Both the position numbers and the translations under genes were made by a program. Source: Pelomonas asaccharophilus_A (GTDB taxonomy: Bacteria; Pseudomonadota; Gammaproteobacteria; Burkholderiales; Burkholderiaceae_C). From it: DNA of 64,000 bases. The notes beneath the pieces were generated by a model, which had not been told where the DNA came from, ran no database searches, and worked only from the letters and a program-made list of their open reading frames with translations. The stretch is from positions 62,001 through 126,000 of the forward strand of contig NZ_JAVDXV010000005.1 in assembly GCF_031458115.1 (NCBI RefSeq), given 5' to 3'. Positions 49,655 through 58,279 of this stretch are shown here, one piece after another (position 1 is the first letter of the stretch; each line of letters starts with the position of its first letter).

Positions 49655-50947
49655 GTGGACGCTTCCCTGCAGACCTCACCGCAACACCATCCTGCGCAGT
49701 GGTTCGGCCAGCCGCGCGGCCTGGTGGTGCTCTTCCTGACCGAGATGTGGGAGAAGTTCTCCTTCTACGGTATGAAGGCGCTGCTGATCTACTACATGAT
49801 CCGGCACCTGCAGTTTGCGCAGGCCGATGCGTCGCTGATCTACGGCGCCTATGCGGGCGGCGTCTACCTGACGCCCATCTTCGGCGGCTACCTCGCCGAC
49901 CGCTGGCTGGGCCGGCGCCGCGCCATCCTCATTGGCGGCACGTTGATGGCGTTGGGCCATTTCGTGCTGGCGTTCGAGTCGGCCTTCTTCGCCGCGCTGG
50001 TGCTCATCGCGCTGGGCAACGGCCTGTTCCTGCCCAACCTGCCCAGCCAGGTTGGCGACCTCTACGACGAGAAGGACCCGCGCCGCGGCGGCTCGTACAA
50101 CATCTACTACGTGGGCGTGAACCTGGGCGCGCTGCTGGCGCCGCTGGTGTGCGGCACGCTGGGTGAGGTCTATGGCTGGCACTGGGGCTTCGGTGCGGCC
50201 GGCGTCGGCATGTGCCTGGGGTTGGCCATCTATGTGCTGGGCGGGCGACACCTGCCGCCGGACCGGCCGCGCTCGCAGGCCGCTGCTGCCGACGCACCGG
50301 CCGCGACCGGCGCCGGCCGCTTCGTGCCGCTGCTGCTGGTGGGGCTGGCCGTCGTCGTGTTCCGCAGCGGCTACGAACAGAGCGGCAACACGCTGGCGGT
50401 CTGGGCCGAGACCGGTGTCGACCGCGCGCTGTGGGGCATGACGGTGCCGGTCACGTGGATGCAGTCGCTGAATCCGCTGCTGGTGTTCCTGTTCACGCCC
50501 TTCGTCGTGGCCGGCTGGCGTCGCGCGGCGGAGCGTGGTCGCGAACCATCGTCGCTGGCCAAGATGGCATGGGGCGCGGCCGGCGTCGCGCTGTCCTACC
50601 TGATGCTGGCGCTGTTGGCTGCCACGCATGGAGGCACGCCGGTGAGCATGCTGTGGGTGGGCGCCTTCTTCATCGTCTACACGCTGGCGGAGCTGTACAT
50701 CCTGCCCGTCGGGCTGGGCCTGTTCGCGCGGCTGGCTCCGCGCGGCATGGGCGCCACCATCATCGCGGCGTGGTTCCTCGCGTCGTTCGGCGGCAACCTG
50801 CTGTCCGGCGTCGTGGGCCGCTACATGGAGCCGCTGGGCACGACGGGCTTCTTCGTGCTGCTGGGTGCGATCACCGGCGCCGCCGCGTTGGCGCTGTATG
50901 CGCTGCGGCCGCTGCTGCGGCGCGTGGAAGCCACTAGCGCCGCGTAG
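49655..50947 (+). CDS. POT/PTR family proton-coupled oligopeptide transporter
   Basis: The 430-residue protein has the POT-family signature EMWEKFSFYGMKALLIYYM on helix 1 (ExxEK form of ExxERFxYY) and GGYLADRWLGRRR. About 12 membrane helices are predicted; at 430 residues it is shorter than the usual 450-500. It imports di- or tripeptides with protons. Start is a GTG with GAGGAGA eight bases before it. It ends 14 bases inside the convergent XRE-cupin gene. Confidence 0.9.
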   Translation: MDASLQTSPQHHPAQWFGQPRGLVVLFLTEMWEKFSFYGMKALLIYYMIRHLQFAQADASLIYGAYAGGVYLTPIFGGYLADRWLGRRRAILIGGTLMALGHFVLAFESAFFAALVLIALGNGLFLPNLPSQVGDLYDEKDPRRGGSYNIYYVGVNLGALLAPLVCGTLGEVYGWHWGFGAAGVGMCLGLAIYVLGGRHLPPDRPRSQAAAADAPAATGAGRFVPLLLVGLAVVVFRSGYEQSGNTLAVWAETGVDRALWGMTVPVTWMQSLNPLLVFLFTPFVVAGWRRAAERGREPSSLAKMAWGAAGVALSYLMLALLAATHGGTPVSMLWVGAFFIVYTLAELYILPVGLGLFARLAPRGMGATIIAAWFLASFGGNLLSGVVGRYMEPLGTTGFFVLLGAITGAAALALYALRPLLRRVEATSAA

Positions 50948-51650
50948 CTTTGGGCTTTGGCCTGGCGGCAGCCCGTGCCGCCTTGGGCGACGCCGACGCC
51001 GGCGGCGCGGCCAGGCGCTGCGACGCCTCGAGAAAGTGCTGGGCCATCTCATCCTGGCCGTTGCGCGGCGCACAGGTGGCGACCAGCCGGCAGGTCTCGT
51101 CCGACGCCCTCAGGTAGGCATGCCCCATCTCGCTGTCGAAGAAGATGGAATCGCCCGGCTTCAGCGTTACCGGGGCGTACAGCTCGGAATGGAAGACCAC
51201 CTCGCCCTCGATGACGAAGGCGAACTCCTCGCCGGGATGGCGGATCAGGTCTCCGAACTCGGCCTTGAACTCCTCGAGCGTGCGCGCGCGAACCTCGGCG
51301 ATCAGCGGCGTGAAACGCTTGTTCAGCAGTTCGGACGCGAGGTAGGTCTGCTTGTAGCTCTGCGTGTCGACGACCTGGCCGTCACCCGCGCGGTGCACCA
51401 CGCGCCGGCCGCCACCGCTGGGCGCGGAGCGGGCGCCTTGGGCATCGTGCAGCAGCTCGGCCATGTCCACGCCCAGGCCGCGGCTGAGCAGCATCAGCTT
51501 GTCGTAGGACAGCGAGACGTTGCCTTTCTCCAGCTTGGACAACGTGGACACCGCCAGGCCCGTGCGCTCGCCGACCTGACTCAAGGTCAGGCCGAGCCGC
51601 TTGCGCACGCTGCGGATGTGTTCGCCGGGAGTGGGGGTGGAGTTGGCCAT
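50934..51650 (-). CDS. XRE-cupin transcriptional regulator
   Basis: The 238-residue protein has an N-terminal XRE helix-turn-helix (LTLSQVGERTGLAVSTLSKL, residues about 20-40) and a C-terminal cupin_2 barrel (HPGEEFAFVIEGEVVFHSE to FFDSEMGHAYLRA). The C-terminal tail is Ala/Lys/Arg-rich. Relatives such as PuuR sense small amines or amino acids through the cupin. It is divergent from the TonB receptor operon and convergent with the POT gene; both promoter regions carry the shared palindrome. A repressor role is inferred. Confidence 0.92.
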   Translation of the reverse strand: MANSTPTPGEHIRSVRKRLGLTLSQVGERTGLAVSTLSKLEKGNVSLSYDKLMLLSRGLGVDMAELLHDAQGARSAPSGGGRRVVHRAGDGQVVDTQSYKQTYLASELLNKRFTPLIAEVRARTLEEFKAEFGDLIRHPGEEFAFVIEGEVVFHSELYAPVTLKPGDSIFFDSEMGHAYLRASDETCRLVATCAPRNGQDEMAQHFLEASQRLAAPPASASPKAARAAARPKPKATRR

Positions 51651-51744
51651 TTCTCTGGAGGAAATCCGATTCCATCTTAGGTGACGCCCCAGGGCGGGGC
51701 GCCTCCCCAGTTGCCCTTAGGAAGATTCTGCGCTTCATCTAAGG

Positions 51745-51780
51745 TTTCCACCGATAGGAAAGAATTTTCCAAATTGGAAA
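51745..51780. promoter_or_regulatory. Operator palindrome, site 2, plus weaker upstream copy
   Basis: TTTCCAAATTGGAAA at 51766-51780 is a perfect 15-base palindrome matching site 1. A degenerate copy, TTTCC-N7-GGAAA at 51745-51761, is centred 20 bases upstream, two helical turns away, which would suit cooperative binding. The strong site is 40 bases before the TonB receptor ATG and serves the divergent regulator gene too. Confidence 0.78.
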
Positions 51781-51820
51781 CTTCATGGATCAAACAACCA
51801 TTCCTGATCCAGGAGATGCC

Positions 51821-54070
51821 ATGAGCCGGTCCATCCGCTTCGCTCGTTTCGGCACGCCGCCAGCACACCTCCGGCGCCACAAGCGCCACAAGCTTGCGGC
51901 CCTGCTGGTGCCGGGCCTTGCCGCACTTTGCTCGGGGCCGCTGTGGGCCCAGGCCGCTGTCGCCACAGCGCCGGAAGCCTCCGGCGACGTCGTCGAGAAG
52001 CTCGACATCGTGACCGTCACGGCCACGCGCCGCCGTGAGCCGGTGCGCGATGTGCCGCTGCGCGTGGAAACGCTGGGCACCGAGGCCATGGAGCGCGCTG
52101 GCGCCACGTCGTTGAGCGACTACGTGGGCGGCCTGCCGGGCGTGGACGTGAAGACCTCCGGCGGCCCGGGCCGCGGCGCCGTCACGATGCGCGGCGTCAG
52201 CGTCGGCGAGCAGCAGATCGCCACGGTGGGCATGTACATCGACGACGTGGCCTTCGGTTCCAGCAGCGCCTTCGTGGGCGGCGCCAACACCGCGCTGGAC
52301 CTGTCGCTGCTGGACCTGCGCCACATCGAGGTGCTGCGCGGCCCGCAAGGCACGCTGTACGGTGCCGGCGCCATGGGCGGCCTGCTCAAGTACGTGACGA
52401 ACGAGCCCGACAGCTCGCAGTTCTCGGGCAAGCTGGGCCTGGGCGTGCGCCAGGCCCGCAATGGCGGGCTGGGCCACACCGAGCACGCGGTGCTGAACGT
52501 GCCGCTGAGCCAGGATGTGGCGGCGCTGCGCGTGTCGGCCTTCAACGATCACGAGGGCGGCTACATCAACGCGGTGGGCAAGGCCGCGGGCGATCACGTG
52601 AACGACGGCAACACGCGCGGCGCGCGCGTGTCGGTGCTCATCGAACCCGTCGCCAAGATGAAGCTGCGCCTGGCCCACACGCAGCAAAAGATCCAGCGCA
52701 ACGGTCTGAATGTCGTCGAGTACGACGCCGCGAAGGGGCTGCCGGTCTACGGTGACCTGACGCGCCACCTGGACACCGGCGAGGCCTACCAGCTCAAGAC
52801 ACGGCTCAGCTCGGCCGACTTCGAGTACGACTTCGGCTTGGCACGCTTCAATGCCATCGCATCGGCGCAGCGCCAGGACGGCGCCACCGGCCAGGACGCT
52901 ACCGCGCTGCTAGGCAACAACCCGGCATTCGACTTCGTGTCGCTCAACAACGCCTATGGACTGCGCAAGCAGACACAGGAGCTGCGGCTGACCTCGCAGC
53001 GCGGCACCGTCGAATGGCTGCTGGGCTACTACCGCACCAAGGAGACCGGCCACGTGGGCCAGCGCCTGTGGGCGCAGGTCGCGGGTGGGGGCGGCGACAT
53101 GACGCTGACCACGACCGGCCAACCGTCCGAGTACCGCGAGAGCGCGTTCTACGGCGACGTGACGTGGAACCTGAATCCCACGTGGTCGCTGACGCTGGGC
53201 ACGCGCGTCGCCAGGAACGATCAGGTCTACACGGTCTACGTGAACGAGCAGCTGAACTCGTCGGCTCCCAGCGAGGACACGGCCAAGACCTACCTCGCCA
53301 CGCTGCGCTACGCGATCGACAAGCAGAGCAATGTCTACTTCCGCGCCGCCAGCGGCTACCGGCCGGGCGGCCCCAACTCGCCGGCCATCGACGCCAACGG
53401 CCAGGTCATCCCTGGCACACCCACCACTTTCGGCCACGACACGCTGTGGAGCTACGAGCTGGGCTACAAGGCCGACCTGCTGGACAAGCGCCTGAACCTC
53501 GAGGCGGCGCTGTTCAACATCGACTGGAAGGACTTGCAGCAGCCCAAGGCCGTGGGTGCCAGCACCATCGTCGTCAACGCCGGCAAGGCGCGCGTGCGCG
53601 GCCTGGAGCTGGCGGCCCGGTACAAGGTTGATGCGCACTGGAACCTGGAAGGCAGCCTGGCCTGGACCGACCCCAAGCTGACCGAGGACGCACCCGCCCT
53701 GGGCCCCGCCGGCTCGCGCATGCCCAACACGGCCAGGCTGGCCTTCACGCTGGGCGCGCGCTATGCCTTCGATCTGGCAGGCCACCCGTCCTATGCGGGG
53801 CTGAATCTGCGCCGCGTGGGCCAGCGCAACGCTGGCTTCGATTCGGCCGGCAGCTCGGTGCCCAACTTCAGCCAGCCGGGCTACACGCTGGTGGACGCGC
53901 AATGGGGATGGGAGATCGGCCGCTGGCAGCTGGCCACCTTCGTGCGCAACCTGACCGACAAGCGCGCCATCCTCGGCGCCGACACCGCACTCACCGCCTT
54001 CGGCCTGCCACTCAATGTCACGACGGTCGCCCCGCGCACGCTGGGCGCCAACCTGACCCTGAACTTCTGA
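51821..54070 (+). CDS. TonB-dependent outer-membrane receptor
   Basis: The 749-residue receptor has a signal peptide ending near residue 45 (GLAALCSGPLWAQA), a Ton-box-like DIVTVTATRRREPV, a plug (SLSDYVGGLPGVDVKTSGG, IEVLRGPQGTLYGAGAMGG) and a 22-strand barrel ending NLTLNF. Sequence is of the iron-complex/Pesticin-FyuA type, but its operon partners are peptidases, so an imported peptide or peptide-like siderophore is plausible. ATG 51821 has AGGAG five bases before it. It overlaps the serine hydrolase start as TGATG. Confidence 0.92.
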   Translation: MSRSIRFARFGTPPAHLRRHKRHKLAALLVPGLAALCSGPLWAQAAVATAPEASGDVVEKLDIVTVTATRRREPVRDVPLRVETLGTEAMERAGATSLSDYVGGLPGVDVKTSGGPGRGAVTMRGVSVGEQQIATVGMYIDDVAFGSSSAFVGGANTALDLSLLDLRHIEVLRGPQGTLYGAGAMGGLLKYVTNEPDSSQFSGKLGLGVRQARNGGLGHTEHAVLNVPLSQDVAALRVSAFNDHEGGYINAVGKAAGDHVNDGNTRGARVSVLIEPVAKMKLRLAHTQQKIQRNGLNVVEYDAAKGLPVYGDLTRHLDTGEAYQLKTRLSSADFEYDFGLARFNAIASAQRQDGATGQDATALLGNNPAFDFVSLNNAYGLRKQTQELRLTSQRGTVEWLLGYYRTKETGHVGQRLWAQVAGGGGDMTLTTTGQPSEYRESAFYGDVTWNLNPTWSLTLGTRVARNDQVYTVYVNEQLNSSAPSEDTAKTYLATLRYAIDKQSNVYFRAASGYRPGGPNSPAIDANGQVIPGTPTTFGHDTLWSYELGYKADLLDKRLNLEAALFNIDWKDLQQPKAVGASTIVVNAGKARVRGLELAARYKVDAHWNLEGSLAWTDPKLTEDAPALGPAGSRMPNTARLAFTLGARYAFDLAGHPSYAGLNLRRVGQRNAGFDSAGSSVPNFSQPGYTLVDAQWGWEIGRWQLATFVRNLTDKRAILGADTALTAFGLPLNVTTVAPRTLGANLTLNF

Positions 54071-56034
54071 TGACCACGGGATCCCGCATGAAGAAGATGC
54101 TCATCGGCCTGCAGGCGCTGGCGCTGTGCGCCGCCGCGCTGGCCCAGACCGGCCCCGCGCCGACCGTCACACCGCCCGCCGCCGTCACGGCGCCGGAAAC
54201 GCCTGCCCCTGCGCCCACGTCGGGCACGGCGCTCACGGCCGTCGATGCCGAGGCCTTCATCGACGGCCTGATGCCCAGCGCGCTGCGTGCCGCGCGCGTG
54301 CCGGGCGCCGTGGTGGTGGTGGTCAAGGACGGCCAGCCGCTGCTGCAAAAGGGCTACGGCCACGCCGACAGGGACAAGCGCCTGCCCGTCGACCCGCACA
54401 AGACCTTGTTCCGCCCCGGCTCGGTGTCCAAGCTGTTCACCTGGGTGGCGGTCATGCAGTTGGTCGAGCAGGGCAAGCTTGAGCTTGATGTCGACCTCAA
54501 CAAGTACCTGGACTTCGCGATCCCCGGCCGCAACGGCAAGGCGTTGACGCTGCGCCACGTGATGACGCACACGACCGGCTTCGAGGAGACCGCGCGCGAC
54601 CTGCTGACCTACACACCCGCCACGCCCGACCTTGGCAAGGTGCTGAAGGGCTACATCCCGCCCTATGTCTACGACCCCGGCACGACGCCTGGCTACTCCA
54701 ACTACGCGACGGCGCTGGCCGGCTACATCGTGCAGCGTGTCAGCGGCAAGCCTTTCGACGACTACATGGAGCAACAGGTGTTCGCCCCGCTGGGCATGCA
54801 GCAGTCCACCTTCCGCCAGCCGCTGCCCAAGGCGCTGGAAGCCCAGATGTCGCAGGGCTACATGACCTGGGACGACAAGCCCAAGGGCTTCGAAATCATC
54901 AGCATGCCGCCCGCCGGCAGCATGTCGGCGCCTGGCGCGGACATGGGCCGCTTCATGAGCGCCATGCTGCAGCAGGGTCGGCTGGGTGATGCGCAGATCC
55001 TGAAGCCCGAGACGGTCAAGCAGATGTTCGGCCAGCTCACCCAACCGCTGCCGGACCTGATGGGCATAGGCCTGGGCTTCTACGAGCAGAACATCAATGG
55101 CCACCGCGTGCTGGCGCACGGCGGCGATACCGTGCTGTTCCACAGCGACCTGCTGCTGTTCGTCGACAAGGGCATCGGCCTGTATGTATCGGTCAACGCC
55201 GCCGGCCATGAACGCCAGGGCGCCTGGCTTCGCGACAAGCTGTTCGAAGCCTTCGCCGACCGCTACCTGCCCGACCAGCGCCCGGCCACGAAGCCGGCCG
55301 TGGACGAGGCCACCGCCAAGCTGCACGCGCAGCAGATGGCCGGTGCCTACCGCAACACGCGCCGCGAAGACTCGACGTGGCTGTCCGTGCTGCAGCTGCT
55401 GAGCCCGCTGAAGGTCCAGGCGCTGGAGGATGGACGCCTGTCCATCGACCTGGCCGGTGCCCGCAGCACCTACCGAGAGGTGAAGCCCTATTTCTGGGAG
55501 GAGGAACACGGCAAGCGCCGGCTGCAGGCCATCGTCGAGAACGGCAAGGTCAAGCACTGGGGGCTGGAGCCCTTCGTGTTCGCCTTCATCTTCGAGCCCG
55601 TGCCCTTCATGGCCAGCCCCGTGGTGCTGGTGATGGCTGGGCTGGCCATCGTCGCGTTGCTGCTGACGGTGCTGCTGTGGCCCGTGGCCGCCGTGCTGCG
55701 CCGCCGCCACCACGTGGCCGTGCCGCCGACCAAGCAGGTCACGTGGGTGCGCGGCGCCAGCGTGCTGGCGATCGTGGCGCTGGGGCTGTGGGGTTGGGTC
55801 GTGGCACTGCTGGAAAGCCTGGGCGACGCGAGCCTCGTGCTGCCATTGGCACAACTGGCGCTGGCGGTGTCCGTCATCGGCGGGCTGGTCGTGGCCGGTC
55901 TGCATGCGCGCAGCGCACTGAAGGTCGGCGACCGCTGGACCAAGGCGCTGGCCATCGTGTGGGTGCTGGCCTTCGCGGTGTTGCTGATCGTGGCCACATA
56001 TCACCACCTGATCGGCTTCAACCAGAACTATTGA
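54070..56034 (+). CDS. Membrane-anchored beta-lactamase-fold serine hydrolase
   Basis: The 654-residue protein has a signal peptide, a class C beta-lactamase/D-aminopeptidase fold with Ser118-x-x-Lys121 (SVSK), Tyr209-x-Asn (YSN) and His350 in HGGDT, and then a lipocalin-like segment. A C-terminal part with about four membrane helices (residues about 525-650) follows. The active site should face the periplasm. The family includes D-aminopeptidases, DD-peptidases, esterases and MlrB. A start at 54088 (MKKMLIG) is also possible. It is tightly coupled to the receptor and M81 genes. Confidence 0.85.
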   Translation: MTTGSRMKKMLIGLQALALCAAALAQTGPAPTVTPPAAVTAPETPAPAPTSGTALTAVDAEAFIDGLMPSALRAARVPGAVVVVVKDGQPLLQKGYGHADRDKRLPVDPHKTLFRPGSVSKLFTWVAVMQLVEQGKLELDVDLNKYLDFAIPGRNGKALTLRHVMTHTTGFEETARDLLTYTPATPDLGKVLKGYIPPYVYDPGTTPGYSNYATALAGYIVQRVSGKPFDDYMEQQVFAPLGMQQSTFRQPLPKALEAQMSQGYMTWDDKPKGFEIISMPPAGSMSAPGADMGRFMSAMLQQGRLGDAQILKPETVKQMFGQLTQPLPDLMGIGLGFYEQNINGHRVLAHGGDTVLFHSDLLLFVDKGIGLYVSVNAAGHERQGAWLRDKLFEAFADRYLPDQRPATKPAVDEATAKLHAQQMAGAYRNTRREDSTWLSVLQLLSPLKVQALEDGRLSIDLAGARSTYREVKPYFWEEEHGKRRLQAIVENGKVKHWGLEPFVFAFIFEPVPFMASPVVLVMAGLAIVALLLTVLLWPVAAVLRRRHHVAVPPTKQVTWVRGASVLAIVALGLWGWVVALLESLGDASLVLPLAQLALAVSVIGGLVVAGLHARSALKVGDRWTKALAIVWVLAFAVLLIVATYHHLIGFNQNY

Positions 56035-56035
56035 C

Positions 56036-57517
56036 ATGAAGCTCTTCCTGGCCGGGCTGGTGCACGAAACCAGCAGCTTCTCGCCACTGCCCACCAGTGT
56101 GCAGTCGTTCCGCGATGGCGTGCTGATCCACCGCGGCGATGCCAAGGCGCTGCAGCAGATCGCAGCGCAGCCCAATCTGGTGGGCGTCATCGCCGCCGCA
56201 GCGCGGCAGGGCGACACGCTGTTGCCGGGCCTGTATGCGCAGGCGCAGCCGGCCGGCCCGCTGTCCCGTGTCGACTACGAGAAGCTGCGCGACGAATTGC
56301 TAGACGACCTGCGCGCGTCGCTGAGCCTGGGCGCCGTCGACGCGGTGCTGCTGGAACTGCACGGTGCCATGCTGGCCGACGGTTACCCCGACTGCGAAGG
56401 CGACCTGCTGACGCGCGTGCGCGCACTCATCGGCCCGCGCGTGCCGCTGGGCGCGCTGCTGGACCTGCACTGCAACCTGAGCCCGGCCATGGTCGAGTCG
56501 GGTGCCGTGCTGGTCGCCTGCAAGGAGTACCCGCACATCGACTACGCGGCCCGCGGCGAGGAGTTGCACGCGATGCTGAGCGCGATGGCGCGCGGCGAAC
56601 TGGCGATACGCACGCAATGGCGGCGCGTGCCGCTGCTGGGCATCTTCGGCACGACGCAGCCGCCCATGCGCGACTTTGTCCGGCAACTGCAGACCAGCGA
56701 GGAGGCGGTGCCGGGCATCGTGTCGGTGTCGGCACTGCACGGCTTTCCGTGGTCCGACACGCCCCACACCAGCGCCGCCGTGCTGGTGCTCGCACAGGAC
56801 ACACCCGCCGCCGGCAAGGCGGCCACGCAACTGCTGGGCGAACTGGCCGAGACGTTCTACGGCCTGCGCGAGCGCGCGGCCGCCAACCGGCTGCCGCTGA
56901 ACGCGGCGCTGGATGAAGCCGAAGCCGCGATGCAGCGGGCTGGCGGCCGTCCCGTCGTGCTGGCCGATACCGCCGACAACCCTGGCGGCGGTGCGGCAGG
57001 CGACAGCACCTTCGTGCTGCGTGAGCTGCTCAATCGCGGCATCCGGGATGTGGCACTGGGCATGATCTGGGATCCACAGGCCGTGGCGATCGCCATGTCG
57101 GCGGGCGTCGGCGCGCGGCTGCCGCTACGCATCGGCGGCAAGGTGGGGCCGATGTCCGGCGACCCGGTCGACCTGGACGTCGAGGTGCTGGCCTGCCGCG
57201 CCGATGCACACCAGCGCAGCCTGACGCCAGGCGGCAAGGATGCGCTGGGCGCTGCGGTGGCCGTACGTGCGCAGGGCGTAGACATCGTGCTCAACAGCAC
57301 TCGCCAGCAGGTGTTCTCGCCCGATTGCTTCAAGGAGCTGGGCGTCGAACCCACCGCCAAACGACTGGTCGTCGTGAAGTCGACGCAGCACTTCCGCTCC
57401 GGTTTCGATGCGATGGCAGCCTCGGTCGTGTATGCCGATACACCCGGCAGCCTGGCATCGGACCTCGGCCGGCTGCCCTACAAGCACCTGCCCCGGCCCG
57501 TGTGGCCGCTGGACTAA
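56036..57517 (+). CDS. M81 family metallopeptidase (MlrC-like)
   Basis: The 493-residue protein matches the DUF1485/M81 family, whose founder MlrC cleaves the last peptide in microcystin breakdown. The zinc-site candidates are in LLELHGAMLADGYPDCEGD, LLDLHCNLSP and ALHGFPWSDTPHTSA. The C-terminal DUF1485 part starts near VLADTADNPGGGAAGDST. Members are also found in many genomes with no toxin link, so the natural substrate here is unknown. It starts one base after the serine hydrolase stop, making a three-gene operon. Confidence 0.88.
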   Translation: MKLFLAGLVHETSSFSPLPTSVQSFRDGVLIHRGDAKALQQIAAQPNLVGVIAAAARQGDTLLPGLYAQAQPAGPLSRVDYEKLRDELLDDLRASLSLGAVDAVLLELHGAMLADGYPDCEGDLLTRVRALIGPRVPLGALLDLHCNLSPAMVESGAVLVACKEYPHIDYAARGEELHAMLSAMARGELAIRTQWRRVPLLGIFGTTQPPMRDFVRQLQTSEEAVPGIVSVSALHGFPWSDTPHTSAAVLVLAQDTPAAGKAATQLLGELAETFYGLRERAAANRLPLNAALDEAEAAMQRAGGRPVVLADTADNPGGGAAGDSTFVLRELLNRGIRDVALGMIWDPQAVAIAMSAGVGARLPLRIGGKVGPMSGDPVDLDVEVLACRADAHQRSLTPGGKDALGAAVAVRAQGVDIVLNSTRQQVFSPDCFKELGVEPTAKRLVVVKSTQHFRSGFDAMAASVVYADTPGSLASDLGRLPYKHLPRPVWPLD

Positions 57518-58122
57518 GCGGCGAAGGCAACGGCCTCGGGTTCGCCGTGCGGCAAGCTGGCCCAGCGGTCGGCATTCAGCTCATACAGCAGCGCCGCAGC
57601 GCTGCCGGGGCCGTCGGCCAGCGTGCCCTTGAGGCGCAGGCCCAGGCCTTCCAGCGTCTTGCGCGTCGGCGCATTGCTGGGCAGCACCGCCGCCACGACG
57701 GACGACTCGCGGCGCTGCTCGAAGGCCTGCGTCATCGCGTGCAGCGCCATCTCGGACGCCAGCGCGCGGCCCCACGCCTGCGGCGTGATGCGGTAGTACA
57801 GGAACAGGCCCGCATGGCCGGCCACGCTGCGATGCATCAGGCCGCCAAAGCCGATGAGCTGGTCGGGCTTCTCGCGCTCGGCAATGGCCCAGTGGCCGAA
57901 GCCATAGGTCTGCCAGTGCGCCAGCCAGGCCTGCAGTTGCGCCCGTGTCGCGTCCAGGCCCTGGGGCGTGGCGGCCGCACAGAAACGGCTGACCGCCGGA
58001 TCGGCGTACAAGGCCATCAGGATGTCCAGATCGCTGTCCTTGGGAGGACGCAGCACCAGGCGGCGGGTGACCATCGCTGCCGGAACGGCGGCGACGGCCT
58101 CGCGGGGCTCAAACTGGACCAT
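57514..58122 (-). CDS. GNAT family N-acetyltransferase
   Basis: The 202-residue protein is a RimJ/RimL-like GNAT: RLVLRPPKDSDLDIL at the N terminus, an acetyl-CoA motif region YYRITPQAWGRALASEM, and SNAPTRKTLEGLGLRLKGTL near the end. The substrate cannot be predicted. It converges with the M81 gene (stops overlap by three bases), and is not part of that regulon by orientation. Confidence 0.85.
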   Translation of the reverse strand: MVQFEPREAVAAVPAAMVTRRLVLRPPKDSDLDILMALYADPAVSRFCAAATPQGLDATRAQLQAWLAHWQTYGFGHWAIAEREKPDQLIGFGGLMHRSVAGHAGLFLYYRITPQAWGRALASEMALHAMTQAFEQRRESSVVAAVLPSNAPTRKTLEGLGLRLKGTLADGPGSAAALLYELNADRWASLPHGEPEAVAFAA

Positions 58123-58279
58123 CTAGTCAGAATTAGGTGAAAACCCCAGCAGGGTAGCCACTCATCGCCCCGACCGGAAGCCCCGGCTGACGGGATCTGT
58201 CGCATCGCTGTCACAAATCCCGGCAATAGCGCACAACTGCCGCCTCCCGGCGCGTTGTGCACCATTCTGGACAGCGATT

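Noticed and set aside
51821..57517. Claim of a complete microcystin degradation pathway
   Set aside because: No mlrA-like gene is visible, and the serine hydrolase and M81 families are broad. Only a general peptide-catabolism role can be supported.
58231..58260. Hairpin GCACAAC/GTTGTGC downstream of htpG as terminator
   Set aside because: The stem is only seven bases with a long loop, and no T-run follows on the minus strand.
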